From NCBI GenBank assembly GCA_002914805.1, contig JXTB01000182.1, forward strand, positions 319,945 through 383,944: a stretch of 64,000 nucleotides of DNA. Direction: 5' to 3'. Shown in pieces: positions 1 through 11,101 of the stretch. Position numbers and translations under genes: made by a program. The number at the start of each line of letters is the position of its first letter. Positions within the stretch are counted from its first letter, which is position 1. Source of the DNA: Parasponia andersonii (lineage: Eukaryota; Streptophyta; Magnoliopsida; Rosales; Cannabaceae). The notes below the pieces were generated by a model. The model saw only the letters and a program-made list of their open reading frames with translations. It did not search any database and was not told the origin of the DNA.

Positions 1-555
1 GCATGGCTCATATATATGTAGTCCTGAGATTGTGAACTACTCGGGTCTCAATCTCAGGACTGAGTACCTTTTTCCCCAGGGGATGTTTCTCAGAGATCAC
101 GGGCCGAGATTACCATGATCACCTCTGTATCGCTGTAGCCTGGTTTCCGCCACCTCCGATGGCTTGAATCTGTCAGGGGTGAGGTTTGGTCAAATCACCG
201 TTTTGTCAGGACAGCTTGCCCTCCTCCCCTGCGCTCGCCTACCCTAGGATAGCATTAAATGCTCTATCTGGGTATGGAGTTGTGAATTGCTTTCCATCGT
301 ATTTTGGCAGAAGACCCTTGGGACTTCCGACCCCCCAGCTATCGAGGTAAGGGTCAGACTGGGCCGAGCTTGCTCAAGGTTAGCGATGGGCCCGATCCTA
401 ATCTCAGACGGCCCAATGACCGATTGTGATATCATGTGTGACCTGCGTGGCTTTAGCTAATCATTCTTGACACCTGTCAAACGATGGGCCCCGTTGGTGA
501 CCTGTTCTGCCAGTTAATTGTCCACGTGGTGCATGATTTGGGAACGGGTCCCACA
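1..555 (-). repeat. 3' LTR of Tat element 1 (partial, window edge)
   Basis: Positions 46-555 align with 11361-11876 at about 90% identity. The copy ends in CA at 554-555, which is the TG start on the element strand. The outer part lies beyond the window. Positions 21-60 form a hairpin: 12-base arms at 21-32 and 49-60 are perfect reverse complements around a 16-base loop. Confidence 0.88.
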
Positions 556-573
556 ACTGCCCCTATTTCCCTA
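556..573 (-). other. Polypurine tract of Tat element 1
   Basis: On the minus strand this reads TAGGGAAATAGGGGCAGT, directly before the LTR start TGTGGGACC. That is the expected place for the plus-strand DNA primer, and it fixes which LTR is the 3' one. Confidence 0.75.
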
Positions 574-764
574 CTTGATGGATTAGTGCCCATCAAGTGG
601 GGAAATTGTTTATCCATTCCTCCAATCTAGGGGGTGCATGTGGCTCCCTCCCTACCGACGCGGAGGCACACCATCCCATGTCACGAAATCTATTTGAATT
701 TTGAAATTCCGACTGTTCGGTCTCCTTTGTTCTCCTCCTTTCTAGAAAAAACTCTTCGGCTCCC

Positions 765-900
765 TCCCTATAAAAGCCGCAACTATGCTCATTTGCCTCT
801 TTACTAAAATCTTCACTCATTCTAGCCTCATAAAATTCTAGGATTTCCGATTTCTCCCTTTCCAGAGACTTTTATTCTTCCGATCGCATCTCGAACAATG
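765..900 (+). promoter_or_regulatory. TATA box and leader of the opposite-strand gene in Tat element 1
   Basis: CTATAAAAG lies at about 769-777, followed by a pyrimidine-rich leader of about 100 bases and the first in-frame ATG at 898. The spacing fits a plant RNA polymerase II core promoter with a start site near 800. It faces away from the element's own LTR promoter, so transcription from it would be antisense to the pol transcript. Function is inferred from sequence only. Confidence 0.5.
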
Positions 901-3900
901 ACTTCAAGTCAAAATCAGGAATTGTGCCCCGTCGTGGATTCAGAGCTGGATTCTCTAAGGAGACAACTCTGCCTTCCTGGTGGAGTGACGCTGCAAAGGG
1001 TCGAGGGCCCTGTGGACTAGTATCTTTGCCCTTGTGCCCCCGAAGGTTCCATCATCCTGGGCAGGAACCATCTGGATTGGCTGCGATTCCCCCTTCCTCA
1101 CCTGGTCCACCAATTTTTCTCTTTGATGGGGATCCACCCGATGCAGTTGAACATAAACGGGGTCATGATTCTGATGGGGCTTTCCATCCTGTCGGTAATC
1201 TATAATTTGCATATTGACCTGGAGGTGGTCTTTTATGCTTACAAGCTCACCCTCATCCCCAAGAAGAGTTCCTATCTCACTTTTTTACCTCCAACCACTG
1301 TCAGGACGTCACATCTTCTGAAGCTTGCCACAGTCTGACAAACAATGGGACTCCCATGCCAGGCTATACGCCATTGGAGGGGCGTGGTGCTCCCCTTGGG
1401 TGATCGGCGAGCACTTCCAGGTTCCCTCAACTTTCCTGCAGAGTAAGTGTCAGGTCGTGATTTTCGGGTCTGTGCTCTCCGTGTCTGTCATTGCTCACGT
1501 TATTTTGTCTTGTGCAGCCTCGGCAGAAGAGAGTAGGTTCAAGGCGCGTTTGCCATTGGGGCGGCTCAAAAGCCTGGAGGGGATAGTCATCTTCAGATCT
1601 CTCAGGGACTGCCGGCACATCTAGGCCGTCCTCAACCCCCTGGTGATGAATATGATGCCCAGGATGGTTTCATACCTTCCATTCCCTTTGGATACCTGGG
1701 TCATCACCAAGCACATGCAGAGCCGACTTGATGCCTCCACCCTAAACCGATTCCGCTGGGATGAGCATGACAAAATCACCATGGTGGGTCGGCAGGTTAC
1801 GGCTTCAAGCCAATTGGCGGGCTCCAACGATCTGGTGGCGCTGTCTAGCCACGAGCTCGAGGAGGCCGTGAGGCTTGTGGCCACGGAGTGCATTAGGCTC
1901 CACAGTGAGGAGGCCGCCGCCCCCAAGAAAGCTAAAGGTAGGTTCATTTTTGCATCCTTGAGCTTCGTGGGTTAGATCGTGGCCGTAAGCTAAACATATT
2001 ATTTGTTCTTCGCAGGTTCTGAGACAGGCCCATCGGTTGACCCCTCACTCATCAAGGGGGGTGCTGTGGCACATAAGGCTAGTGCCAAGGCATCCACTGG
2101 CCGGCGCCTCGTGGTGCTCTCAAGAGGTGAAATGCCAGTGGTCCCCCTCTCCGACGCAGGCGAACCTCCATCCGGAGGACCGTCTGCCACATGGATCTCG
2201 CATGGGGAAGAAATGATGCCGAGTCTGGCTGGGGGGTCTGCTGTAGCAATCTCATCCACCCCTGACTCCGGTTCGAGATCGAGCACTGTTAGCCGGGGCT
2301 TCGAGATTGAAGTCTAGATTATCCTTCCCTCCCCCAGTCCCCATAAAGCAGCGACGCGAGGTCGGCTCATCTAACGAAGAAGAGGGCTGGGTGGAGAAGA
2401 GGGGCAGGGTTACCCCCTCGTCTGACAATGATGATGACGGGACCACGCTGACCCTTCTAAGGAGAAAAAGGTCGGTGCGTAGCGGCCCTCCAAGTGGAGA
2501 CGCACCACCTCCCGCCGAGGCTAATGGCGCTTCTGGTGGCACAGAGCTTCCTTCTGTCCCTGCTGTCACTACTTCGGGGGCATGCCCAACTGGTGGAGAG
2601 GATGCCCTCACGGCTAGCGGGGTAGGGCCGTGTTTCCCAGGCGCGGGCAATGCCCAAGGAGACGGTCCAGCCGTGGAGCCGGAGCTGGAGGCACTTTCTC
2701 TGGAGTACGTCGAGCTTATCACCAGCCGCACCTTCGCGCAGGTTTAGTCCATTCGGTTGCTTCTATGTTTTTCAGCATACCTGCTAAATGTTGACCCTCC
2801 CCCCTCTTTGTTTAACTTGCAGCTGGCTGCCATCCGGTCTTTCTACTCCTTCCGTGTCAGGGACTTGACCAAGGAGCTGAGTTCCTACTCTGTAATGGTC
2901 GAGTGCAGCGAGGTTGCCCTCGTCGAATTGAGGTCAGATTTCGATTTATATCGGAGCCTCGAGGAGGCAAGGGTCAGCAGCGTAGTGGCTCACACTCTGA
3001 GTGCTAATAAGACCAGACGCGAGGAGTTGGCTGCGAGGTTGGCTGAGGCAGAGGCTGACAAGCTTACCCTCTCCGAGGCCGCCAGACTGGCCCAGGACGA
3101 GCTAAGGGTCAAGGAACAGGAGTTGCAGAGCGCCGGGACAGAGATAGGACTGGCCTTCATCGCTCATGACAGGGCTGTTGAAGATGCCAAAGAAGCGAGA
3201 AATACTGAGGTGACAGCCAAGCTTAAGGCCCACTCTCTGCGATGCAGACTTGACCAGTCCAACGAGGTAAACCGATATCTCTTCTTGGATCACAAGAATC
3301 TGATGGGTGCTCAAGTGGAGACGTCTCACAAACATAGCGAGGACCTTGCCGGTATTAACACTTTTTTGGTCGACTTATCGCAGCGGCAAGCGGAGCTCAG
3401 GCTGGCAGCACTGAAGGATAGGCTGCGGATGCGGATAAACTGAAGACGAGGTACCAGAGGTAGGTGGATGTCCTTTCTGCGGAAAGTTACAGGTCTGGCT
3501 AGGAGAATAGAGAGTTCGAAGGCCATGCCGAGGTAGTAACGCCAGACCAATTTGACGATCAGAAAGGCGTCGAGAGGGACCACTACTCCGTCAAGCACTA
3601 TATGCAGCAGCTCGGGGATGAGATCAGTATCATGTATCTGGCTGACATGCTGAAGATGCTTGCCGTGGAAAAGGAGGGGCCCTCTACATCTACTTCTGGT
3701 GCTATAGAGCTTGTTCCCGCTTCCAGTCCGCCAGATCGAACTTCAGAGGCCCCAGACGCTCAGCCTAGTCTCGGGGTCTCAACCGATGAGGGGTCTGGCA
3801 CGGTCATTGTTTCTAGTGACGAATCTGACCCGGCTACACCACCCTTCACCGAGGCTGTCCAAGCGCCGAGGTTGGCTGCGCCCCCTCAGACGGAGGTAAC

Positions 3901-3928
3901 TAGGATCTCTAACTTTGTATATTTGTAA
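898..3928 (+). pseudogene. Opposite-strand extra gene of Tat element 1 (Transposase_28-like head, coiled-coil tail), decayed
   Basis: A chain of plus-strand coding-like segments (about 898-1440, 1520-1937, 2016-2741, 2823-3440, 3600-3928) faces the pol genes. Intron-like GT...AG gaps are visible at about 1443-1517, 1938-2015 and 2742-2822, each with good donor and acceptor context. The early part (about 1120-1260) resembles the 'putative gypsy type transposon' domain (Transposase_28) found in such antisense genes. The middle is rich in Pro/Ser/Gly/acidic residues. The segment 2823-3440 is alanine-, glutamate- and leucine-rich with heptad spacing, typical of a long coiled coil. A TATA box lies upstream and an AATAAA lies 25 bases after the last segment. 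Tat elements such as Grande are known to carry an antisense gene here; its role is unknown. The copy has several breaks. It could be a captured host gene, but the second Tat element in this window has the same arrangement, which favours a lineage-wide gene. Confidence 0.6.
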
Positions 3929-3953
3929 AGCTGACTTTCATTGTAATCCTTTG

Positions 3954-3959
3954 AATAAA
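3954..3959 (+). terminator. Poly(A) signal of the opposite-strand gene
   Basis: AATAAA sits 25 bases after the last coding-like segment, in a T-rich setting (CTTTGAATAAATAATAAGAATAG). Together with the TATA box near 770 it delimits a roughly 3.2-kb antisense transcription unit. Confidence 0.45.
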
Positions 3960-4485
3960 TAATAAGAATAGTGCAACTCTCTTTAGTCTGTTTTCTTTTT
4001 CTTTGTTAATCGCGTCCGACCGTCTATATAAATAATTGTATGGACTCGATTTCGGACTACTAGTGAGTCTTTTTCGGGTCACGACTACCAAGATTAGTTC
4101 CAGAGATCGGGGTGTTCGACTCATCCAGTTTCATGGAGGTATAATTCTCGTTATAACTTGTTTTGGCAGAGTTCGACCCACGTATGTGGCTGGACTTTTC
4201 CGACTCCAAATGGGACCGTGCTCAGAACCATCTCCAGGGATTGGTCGACCATTGTTGGGACCCATCGTTGCAAAGGAGAAGGCCTGGGCTCGGCTCTTAC
4301 TGGGAACAAACAGGGCACTATCACTCCGACGTCTCCTTAAGAGTCTGTTCTAGACCTGCATCCCGTAAGTAGGGTTTAAGAGTGCACACCACTATTAACT
4401 GTGCGCTTTGTATTTTTAGGACATAATAAACAGGCTTTAATCTTAATTTCTGTCTTCACGTTTGATTTGATACTAGACTACTTCC

Positions 4486-4675
4486 AACGGGTAGACTCCA
4501 AATCCGTTCACATCCTGACCATGCGCAAATAAATCGTCCCCCGGGTAGAGCCTGTTTCCTTTTAGCTCTTCGTGTAGCTAAAACGTTCTTTAGGGGGGGT
4601 CCACTTCCAACGGGTGGATCCCGACCTTGCTTTCCTTTAGCCACTCGTATAGCTAAAATGTTCTTTAAGGGGTCT
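4486..4675. repeat. Imperfect direct duplication in the 3' region of Tat element 1
   Basis: Two copies start with CTTCCAACGGGT at 4481 and 4604, and both end in a segment around TAGCTAAAAYGTTCTTTA(A/G)GGG. The first copy is longer. They adjoin the 98-99 bp array and look like part of the same repeat growth. Confidence 0.6.
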
Positions 4676-5275
4676 GCTGGCAAGCTTTTTGAGTTGCGCA
4701 CCCCTTTTCTCTTCATACGTTTTCTCGGGTTATAGGCAAACATTTTATTGCACGATTTGATTTCCAGAGTACGATCGTTTTAGAGGTCCGCTGGCAAGTT
4801 TTGGTTGCGCAGCTTCTCCCTCTTCGTACGTTTTCTCGGGTCGTCGACAGGCGACGTGATCCAATAGTACGATCGTTTTTGAGGTCTGCTGGCAAGTTTT
4901 TATTGTGCAGCAGTTTCCTCTTCGTACTTTTCTCGGGTCATCCACGAGTGACGTGACTCCCATAGTACGAGCGTTTTTGAGGTCCACTGGCAAGTTCTTG
5001 TTGCACAGCAGTTTACTCTTTGTACGTTTTCTCGGGTCGTTGACGAGCGACGTGACTCCCATAGTACGAGCGTTTTTGAGATTTGCTTGCAAGTTCTTGT
5101 TGCACAGTAGTTTCCTCTTCGTACGTTTTTTCGGGTCATCGACGAGCAACATGACTCCCATAGTACGAGCGTTTTTGAGGTCCACTAGCAAGTTGTTGTT
5201 GCACAGTAGTTTTCCCTTCGTACATTTTCTCGGATCGTCGACGAGCGATGTGACTCTCATAGTACGATCGTTTAT
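4670..5275. repeat. 98-99 bp tandem array (about five units plus partial ends)
   Basis: The anchor GTACGAKCGTTTT recurs at 4769, 4867, 4965, 5064, 5163 and 5262, giving periods of 98, 98, 99, 99 and 99 bases. Each unit also carries GGCAAGTT, a CTCTTCGTACGTTTTCTCGGGTC-like box and GACGAGCGACGTGACT. It lies between the integrase C-terminus and the antisense gene. Tandem repeats in exactly this 3' region are known in Tat elements and have been proposed as seeds of genomic satellites. Confidence 0.9.
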
Positions 5276-5530
5276 TGCGCGAGTAGTGCGTGTGGTCTGC
5301 AACTGTGGGCAGACCCTTTTCCATATGGTTGAAGACCTGACCTGTTTCAGAATTAAGGCTTCTAATAATATAAGCGTTCACATGGTTCTCATGCGTGAAT
5401 AGTGCGCGGGGTTTGCCACTGTGGGCAGACCCCTTTTCTATAGCTATCCAAAAGATGAATCCATGCAGTAAAAAAGGAACTTGACCTGTTTTAAGCTTCT
5501 CAATAATATAAGAATTCACATGGCCTTACA
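5276..5530. repeat. Two-copy direct repeat of about 120-135 bp
   Basis: The copies at about 5276-5395 and 5396-5530 share GCGYGNRGTxTGCxACTGTGGGCAGACC-type starts, a GACCTGTTT box, and the ending AATAATATAAG.rTTCACATGG. The repeat directly follows the 98-99 bp array. Confidence 0.7.
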
Positions 5531-6600
5531 TCATTTGTATGTGTCTTGCACGTGATACTTTTTCAAATGCTGAGCGTTCCACGTATTCGGCAGGTTTTTC
5601 CCGGTCTTGTGCTCTTTCAGGATATATGCACCATTATCGAGTGCTTTGATCACCTCATAGGGTCCGATCCAATTGGAGTCCAGTTTCGAGGAATTACCTG
5701 TTCTAACTTTCAAGACCCAATCCCTGGTATCGAATCGTCGAGCATTAATCTTTTTTGTATAGTAGGCCCTAGCCTGCTGGTGATATGAAGCAAGGTGGAC
5801 CAGGACCATGTCTCTCGTTTCCTCTAGGAGGTCTGTGTTGCGGCTTAGCTGGAGTTCGTTTAAGGGGGCATCTTTTACCACTTCGGAGCGGAGGGTCGGG
5901 AGGCCGACCTTGGTCGAGATCACGGCCTCTAATCTGTAGACCATGGCAAATGGCGTTCTTCCAGTCGACCTCCACTCTGTGGTTCGATGAGCCCATACGA
6001 CGGCCGACAGCTCTTCTAACCACTTGCCTTTAGCCTCCTGCAGGTTCTTTTTGATGTTGCTGAATATAGCTTTATTCGTTGCCTCCGCTTGACCGTTCCC
6101 CTGAGGGTAGTTCACAGACGAGAAACTGAGCCTTATATCATACAGCTCGCACAGCTCATTGACCTTAGCATTTTGGAACTATGTGCCATAATCAGTGTGT
6201 ATCTCTTTCGGGATCCCGAACTGACAGATTATGTTCTTCTAGATGAAGTTAATCGTATCAATCTTGCTAATGGTCGCGTAGGCTTCAGCTTCCACCCATT
6301 TGGTGAAGTAATCCGTGGCCAACAGGACATACCTCCTTCCCCCTAGTCTTCTGGGGAGCTCTCCGATGATGTCCAGACCCCATTTGGCAAACGGCCAGGG
6401 AGTTATGTTCAAATGAAGTACCTCCACGGGCTGGCGATTCATTGGGGCGAATCTCTGGCACTTATCGCACTTCTTGACGAATCAGGCTGCCTCTGTCATC
6501 ATGTATGGCCAGAAGTATCCAGCCATTAGAGCCTTGTGAGCAAGGCTGCGTCTGCCAGAGTGGTTGCTGCATACTCCTTCGTGGATTTCCTCCATTAGCT
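5531..6600 (-). pseudogene. pol: Integrase region of Tat element 1 (fossil)
   Basis: Integrase inserts the cDNA into host DNA. The zinc-binding head is seen at about 6482-6600 (HEG...NHSG...ALMAGYFWP), the catalytic core at about 6239-6442 (WGLDIIGELP, YVLLATDYFTKWVEA) and 5950-6115 (PQGNGQAEATNK, with the conserved acidic residue), and the C-terminal domain at about 5531-5800 (GPYEV...GAYIL...NTWNAQHLKKY). Order and wording match Tat-lineage integrases. Several breaks are present, so it is inactive. Confidence 0.85.
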
Positions 6601-6899
6601 TTTGCGCTTCGACGGGACCTATGCACCGCAGCATCGGTCCCATTGTCGATCTCCTGTATAACCGTTCACCCACCATCGAATACCTGACAGCTTTCAATCT
6701 GACTGACCTTGCTTCCCGGGGGTCTGCGGGCAGGTTCTCCAACGTCAAATACTGTGTGATGGGTTTCATCCATCCTTCATCAGCAGCTCCGGTTGCGAAT
6801 ACATGGTGCGTAGGGATCTGCGGGGGGTCCTCCATGCTCCCACCTTCTAAGAGAACTTCTATGGTTCCAGCCGTATCCCCGGTTGACGCATTCTTAGCT

Positions 6900-7270
6900 A
6901 GCTTGTCGGCCCTCTGGTTCATCTCCCTAGGGATTGGTTCGATATTGAAATTGCCAAAGCGAGCTTTTGCCCCCATTACCTTGGAGAAGTACCTGTGCAA
7001 CCTCGGTTCTTTTACTTCGAAGTCTTCCCTGACCTGACCCATGATTAACTGCGAGTCGGTCTTTACTACGATGTCCTCCACTCCGAAGTGTAATGCCAGC
7101 TCAAGGCCTTGCAGCAGTGCCTCGTATTCTACCTCATTATTAGTCACCTGGAAACTGAGCCTCAATGCCTTCTCAATTTTGAGACCCGTTGGGGTCTGCA
7201 AGACTATCCCGATACCTGACCCCGAGGCATTCGTAGATCCGTCGGTGTGGAGCGTCCAGGCTGAAGGGGG
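6900..7270 (-). pseudogene. pol: Second (archaeal-type) RNase H of Tat element 1 (fossil)
   Basis: This lies between the ordinary RNase H and integrase. Visible motifs are LHTDGSTNASGSGIGIVL, NNEVEYEALLQGLELAL, KTDSQLIMGQV and NQRADKLAK, which supply the D-E-D-D pattern of this fold. A second RNase H in this position is diagnostic of the Tat lineage. The stretch is open across this domain, although the element as a whole is broken. Confidence 0.85.
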
Positions 7271-7384
7271 GCGGAGTTGAAACATCTGATGCAGGTCATG
7301 CTGCTTGCTGAAGGATTCAATTTCCACCAGAAAATCTGCCATGGCCTGCCCTTTCTTCACCGCTCGAGGCCGATACTCGATATC

Positions 7385-8794
7385 CTATATTCCCAGCTCG
7401 ATGGCCCATTTGGTCAGTCGTCCCGACAAGTCTGGCTTGGCCAAAATTTGACAGATAGGGAAATCTGTATACACGGTGACCGAGTGTGCCTCAAAGTATT
7501 GCCGGAGTTTCTTTTTAGCGTTGACGAGAGCAAGGACTAGCTTTTCTGCCATACTATATCGCATCTCGGTATCCAGGAGCATGCGGCTTATATAAAACAC
7601 CAGTTTCTGTTTGCCATCTTCCTCGATGAATAGTACGGCACTGATCGCTACCTCGGACACTGCTAAATANGAGGAAGCCAGGATAGGTGGGTGACTCAGA
7701 TACAGCTTGAGATCTGTCAGTGCCCTGTCCTGTTCCTCCCCCCAGACGACAGTAGAGCTTTTCCTCAAGCATTAGAAGAAGGGCTTGCATCGGTCGGACA
7801 TCTTGGAGACGAATCGACTAAGAGTGGCTATCTTCCTGGCTAGGCGTTGGAACTCTCGAACGGTCGAGAGTATCTTCACATTCGCGATCGAGGTCAGCTG
7901 GGTCAGGTTTGCCTCAATACCCCTCCTGCTCACGATATGCCCTAGGAATTGCCCAGAGGATACCCCAAACGCATATTTCTTAGGATTCAGACGCATCTGA
8001 TGTTGCCTCAGAATTTGAAAACATTTGTCTAGGTGCCTCAGATGGTCTGAATCTTCCTTGCTCTTCACGACCATATCGTCGATTTAGACCTCCATTGTCT
8101 TCCCTAAAAGCCTGGCGAACATTTTATTCATGAACCTTTGGTAGGTTGCCCCCGCGTTCTTCAGGCCAGACGGCATACGCCTGTAGCAGTACAGACCCCG
8201 CTCCAAGATAAAAGTTGTATGGATCTGGTCTTCCGCGTGCAGGAGGATCTGGTTGTACCCAGAATAGGCATCCAAAAAGCTCATTCTGTTGAATACCGCT
8301 GTCGCATCTACTATCTGGTCGATTCTTAGTAGGGGAAAGCTATCCTTCAGGCAGACCTTGTTCAGGTTGGTGAAGTCTATGCAAATACGGTCGTCGCCAT
8401 TTTTCTTCTTCACCACTACCGGGTTGGAGACCCAACGCGGGTATACACATTCCCTGATTAGACCATTCTCCAGCAGCTTCTCTACCTCTTTGTTGATCGC
8501 CCTATTTTTCTCTAGTGCGAACCTTCGGGGCCTCTGCCTGACTGACGGGAAATTGGGATCTATGTTCAGCTGGTGGCAGGTGTGTGTGGGGTCTATCCCG
8601 GGAATGTCATCACGGGACCACGCGAAGACATCTTCGTTCCGCTTCAGGAATCCCAACATTTCGTTCTTCTGCTCCTCGAGTAATAGGGCCCCGAGTAGAA
8701 CCACTTTCGCCGACTCTGCCTCTTTCAATAGGACTATTACCAGCTCCTTGATCGTGGATTCCGGACCATCAGACTCTTCTTTGATTCGTTTCAT
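7385..8794 (-). pseudogene. pol: Reverse transcriptase and RNase H of Tat element 1 (fossil)
   Basis: RT copies the RNA into DNA and RNase H removes the template. Seen in order on the minus strand: a lead-in (WSRDDIPGIDP), RT fingers and palm at about 8084-8600 (RWVSNPVVVKKKNG, DRICIDFTNLNK, FLDAYSGYNQI, GLKNAGATYQRFMN), the thumb at about 7772-8074 (HLDKCFQILRQHQMRLNPKK, GQFLGHIVSRRGIEA), and RNase H at about 7385-7768 (YLAVSEVAISAVLF, YTDFPICQILAKPDLSGRL). Sequence style is Ty3/gypsy, Tat. One ambiguous base lies at 7670. Several breaks are present. Confidence 0.88.
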
Positions 8795-8821
8795 ATACGC
8801 TGGCAGGCGGTCCTTTCATTG

Positions 8822-9250
8822 CTATTCGTCCCTAGTCGAGGCGCTTGCATTCGCGTCGACTCCCCTCAAGGCAGTTGAAAAGCACTTCCTTGCGGAGGCC
8901 TGGTCTCCTTTGATGTCTATCATATAGGTTCCGTCCTTTGATAGACATCTTAAAACCTGGTGGAGGGTGGAAGCGACCCCATGAATGGCATGGATCCATC
9001 CCCTTCCCATGATGACATTGAAGGAGGACTGGCAGTCAATGACGACGAAATCCACGTCCAAGCATCTCTCTGCAGTGCAGACATTCAGGGTCACAACGCC
9101 CAAAGGGCAGACCCTCGTGTTGTCAAAAGCAAACAGCGGCTAACAGGTCGGCCTGAGTGTGCTTCGATCCAGACCCATATTCTCAAATGTGCTGAGGAAC
9201 AGTATATCGACGCTACTTCCACCATCGACCAGAACCCTTTCGACCAATGC
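8822..9250 (-). pseudogene. pol: Aspartic protease region of Tat element 1 (fossil)
   Basis: A retropepsin-type segment between gag and RT: a VLVDGGSSVDILF-like active-site stretch near 9215-9250, followed by DFVVIDCQSSFNVIMGRGW and a HQVLRC tail. The ILGR/IMGRGW element is typical of plant Ty3/gypsy proteases. This enzyme would cut the Gag-Pol polyprotein. Fossil. Confidence 0.75.
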
Positions 9251-9313
9251 AGAGCCGATCTGTAATTTAATCACCAAGGGGTCGTCGTGAGGCTGGCGCA
9301 TCGTAGTTAAATC

Positions 9314-11028
9314 TTACTGGGTGAAAACGATGGGGGCGGCAGAGGTGCGGCTTTCCCCTGACATCAAATGGTTGACGGAATAGCCCATCCCCCTCAGGCA
9401 CTTCACCCTACCTTCAGCTCTTTTGAGGCATTTTTCCTTCTCCTCTTGATCCTGGGTCAGCTCTGGCCTGCCCACAATGGTTAGCACTATCCTCAGGGTC
9501 TGCTCTCCTGACTCAGAAGCTTGGGTCTGTTTCCCTTTTTCAGGCCTGGTGACGTCTTCCAGCGGTTGGGTTCCACCGATTTTCAAGTACTGATTCAACC
9601 TATCGGCGTGGATCGCCATTATGACTTGAGCGTAAAGGTTGCGGCAGTGGACGGTGTCGTACCCAAAGTCTTTGTGGAACTGGCAATACCTATTCCTGTT
9701 CTTCATATGCTCTGGGACGCCAAATTTGGGTGGGTCCTTAAAAATGCCCCTGTCCTTGTTTTGGAGGTAGATCACGTCGATAGGCGTGTTGAGCTCATAC
9801 TTCGGCAGAGGGTCACGGAATGTCTTCCTCCTCTTGCCACCTTCCTGACCTTCTCAGATAGGGGCTTCTTGCTTCGGAGCCAGCCCTTGGCCTAGTGGGG
9901 GTCTCTTCACCTTTTGCAGAGCCGGGGTTTGTACCGGCATTGTTATTATCGCGGTGGAGGTTTTGGGCTCCTTCTGGTGGCTTTCCAGCACCCTGAAGAC
10001 CCCCTCTGACTTCGCCTGGACATCCGCCATATCGTACGGGAGTTTCAAAAGGAGGTGGTCTGATAGCATTGATCCTGGTTGCAGGCTCCTGACGAATGAG
10101 CCTGCGGCTTGGACCGAGTCGGCGTTATGAACCTGGGACATTACCTCGAGGAAACGCGAAAGGTACTTTCACGGAGACCCATCTGTGGCCTGCTCTAACT
10201 GATCCAGGTCTCGCATGGTTTTTTACTGTCTCAGTACACCCGCGTACTGCTTCAAGAAACGTTTACAGAAATCTTCAAACCCGTTTATGGATTTTTCCGG
10301 GAGCTGCCTGAACCACAGCATGGCTAGTCTCGCCAGGGTCGTAGAGAAGACTTTACGGATCACGGCCTTGTCCCTGGTTTCCAAAGCCATCTTCTGCTGA
10401 AAGTGATATATGTGATCGAGGGGTCGATTTTCCCCTCGAACAGCCTGAAGGTCAGGGTCGTGAAGTCCCTTGGCCTGGGCTCCATCTAGATCCAGTCGAC
10501 GAAGGCCGTCCGATTGATCCCTCGCACAGTTTGCTCTGCCAAATCGTTGGGGGTCTGGCTGTGATGAGCCCCGAGTCTCTTACCCAACTCTGCCATCATC
10601 TCTTACTTCCAGTCAAGAGGCGTACCTCCTGGGCTTCCATGGCGTCTTCTGCCCATTGCACCCCTGGTTTGGAGGGGTCTCGACTAGCTTTGACGTGCCC
10701 CCTGCATATGTGATCCTGAGGGTGCGGGAGCTTCTCCTCGCGGTTGACTTCTGAATTCTTGCTGGACCTCTTCGTCAAAATCTTTTCTCCGCTGGATCCT
10801 GTCTTCGCTTTCCAGCAATCCCTCGAGGCAGGCGTTATCTCTGTGTACCTCTGCGACTTCATCCCTTAAACCCATGTCGGGTTCGTGGGCCATGTCTGCC
10901 TTCCGGTTTGCTTCTGCAAGGACGGCAAGCATCTGATCTAGCTTCTGTTCTAGATCTGGTCGTGCTTCTCGGGAGCTCCCTTCGGTGTCGGGATATGTGC
11001 TCCTGGTTGTTATCCTTGAGGGTGCCAT
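9314..11028 (-). pseudogene. gag: Gag region of Tat element 1 (fossil)
   Basis: The N-terminus (MAPSRITTRSTYPDTEGSS) starts at 11028, shortly after the primer-binding site. An acidic coiled-coil stretch follows (DQMLAVLAEANRKADMA...), then the retrotransposon gag core near 10150-10550, then an Arg/Pro-rich stretch. At about 9640-9720 is a zinc-knuckle-like motif (YCQFHKDFGYDTVHCRNL) characteristic of Tat gags. Gag builds the virus-like particle. Several breaks. Confidence 0.82.
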
Positions 11029-11101
11029 TAGACGTTGTATGGCTTTTTGTTCGGGGAAAGTGCGATCGTGAGTCTCCTACTCTTTTTCTCACGCTCAATC
11101 T

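Noticed and set aside
244-435. Short open frames inside the LTRs of Tat element 1
   Set aside because: They lie within LTR sequence, recur only because the LTR is duplicated, and show no domain.
4670-5275. CRISPR-like array
   Set aside because: Units are contiguous tandem repeats with no unique spacers, in a plant retrotransposon.
4905-5402. Open frames of 127-185 residues across the 98-99 bp array on both strands
   Set aside because: The repeat period keeps frames open by chance (99 is a multiple of three); the peptides are repeat translations without a known fold.
5785-10713. Plus-strand open frames opposite gag-pol of Tat element 1
   Set aside because: They mirror the real minus-strand coding sequence; composition and motifs belong to the other strand.
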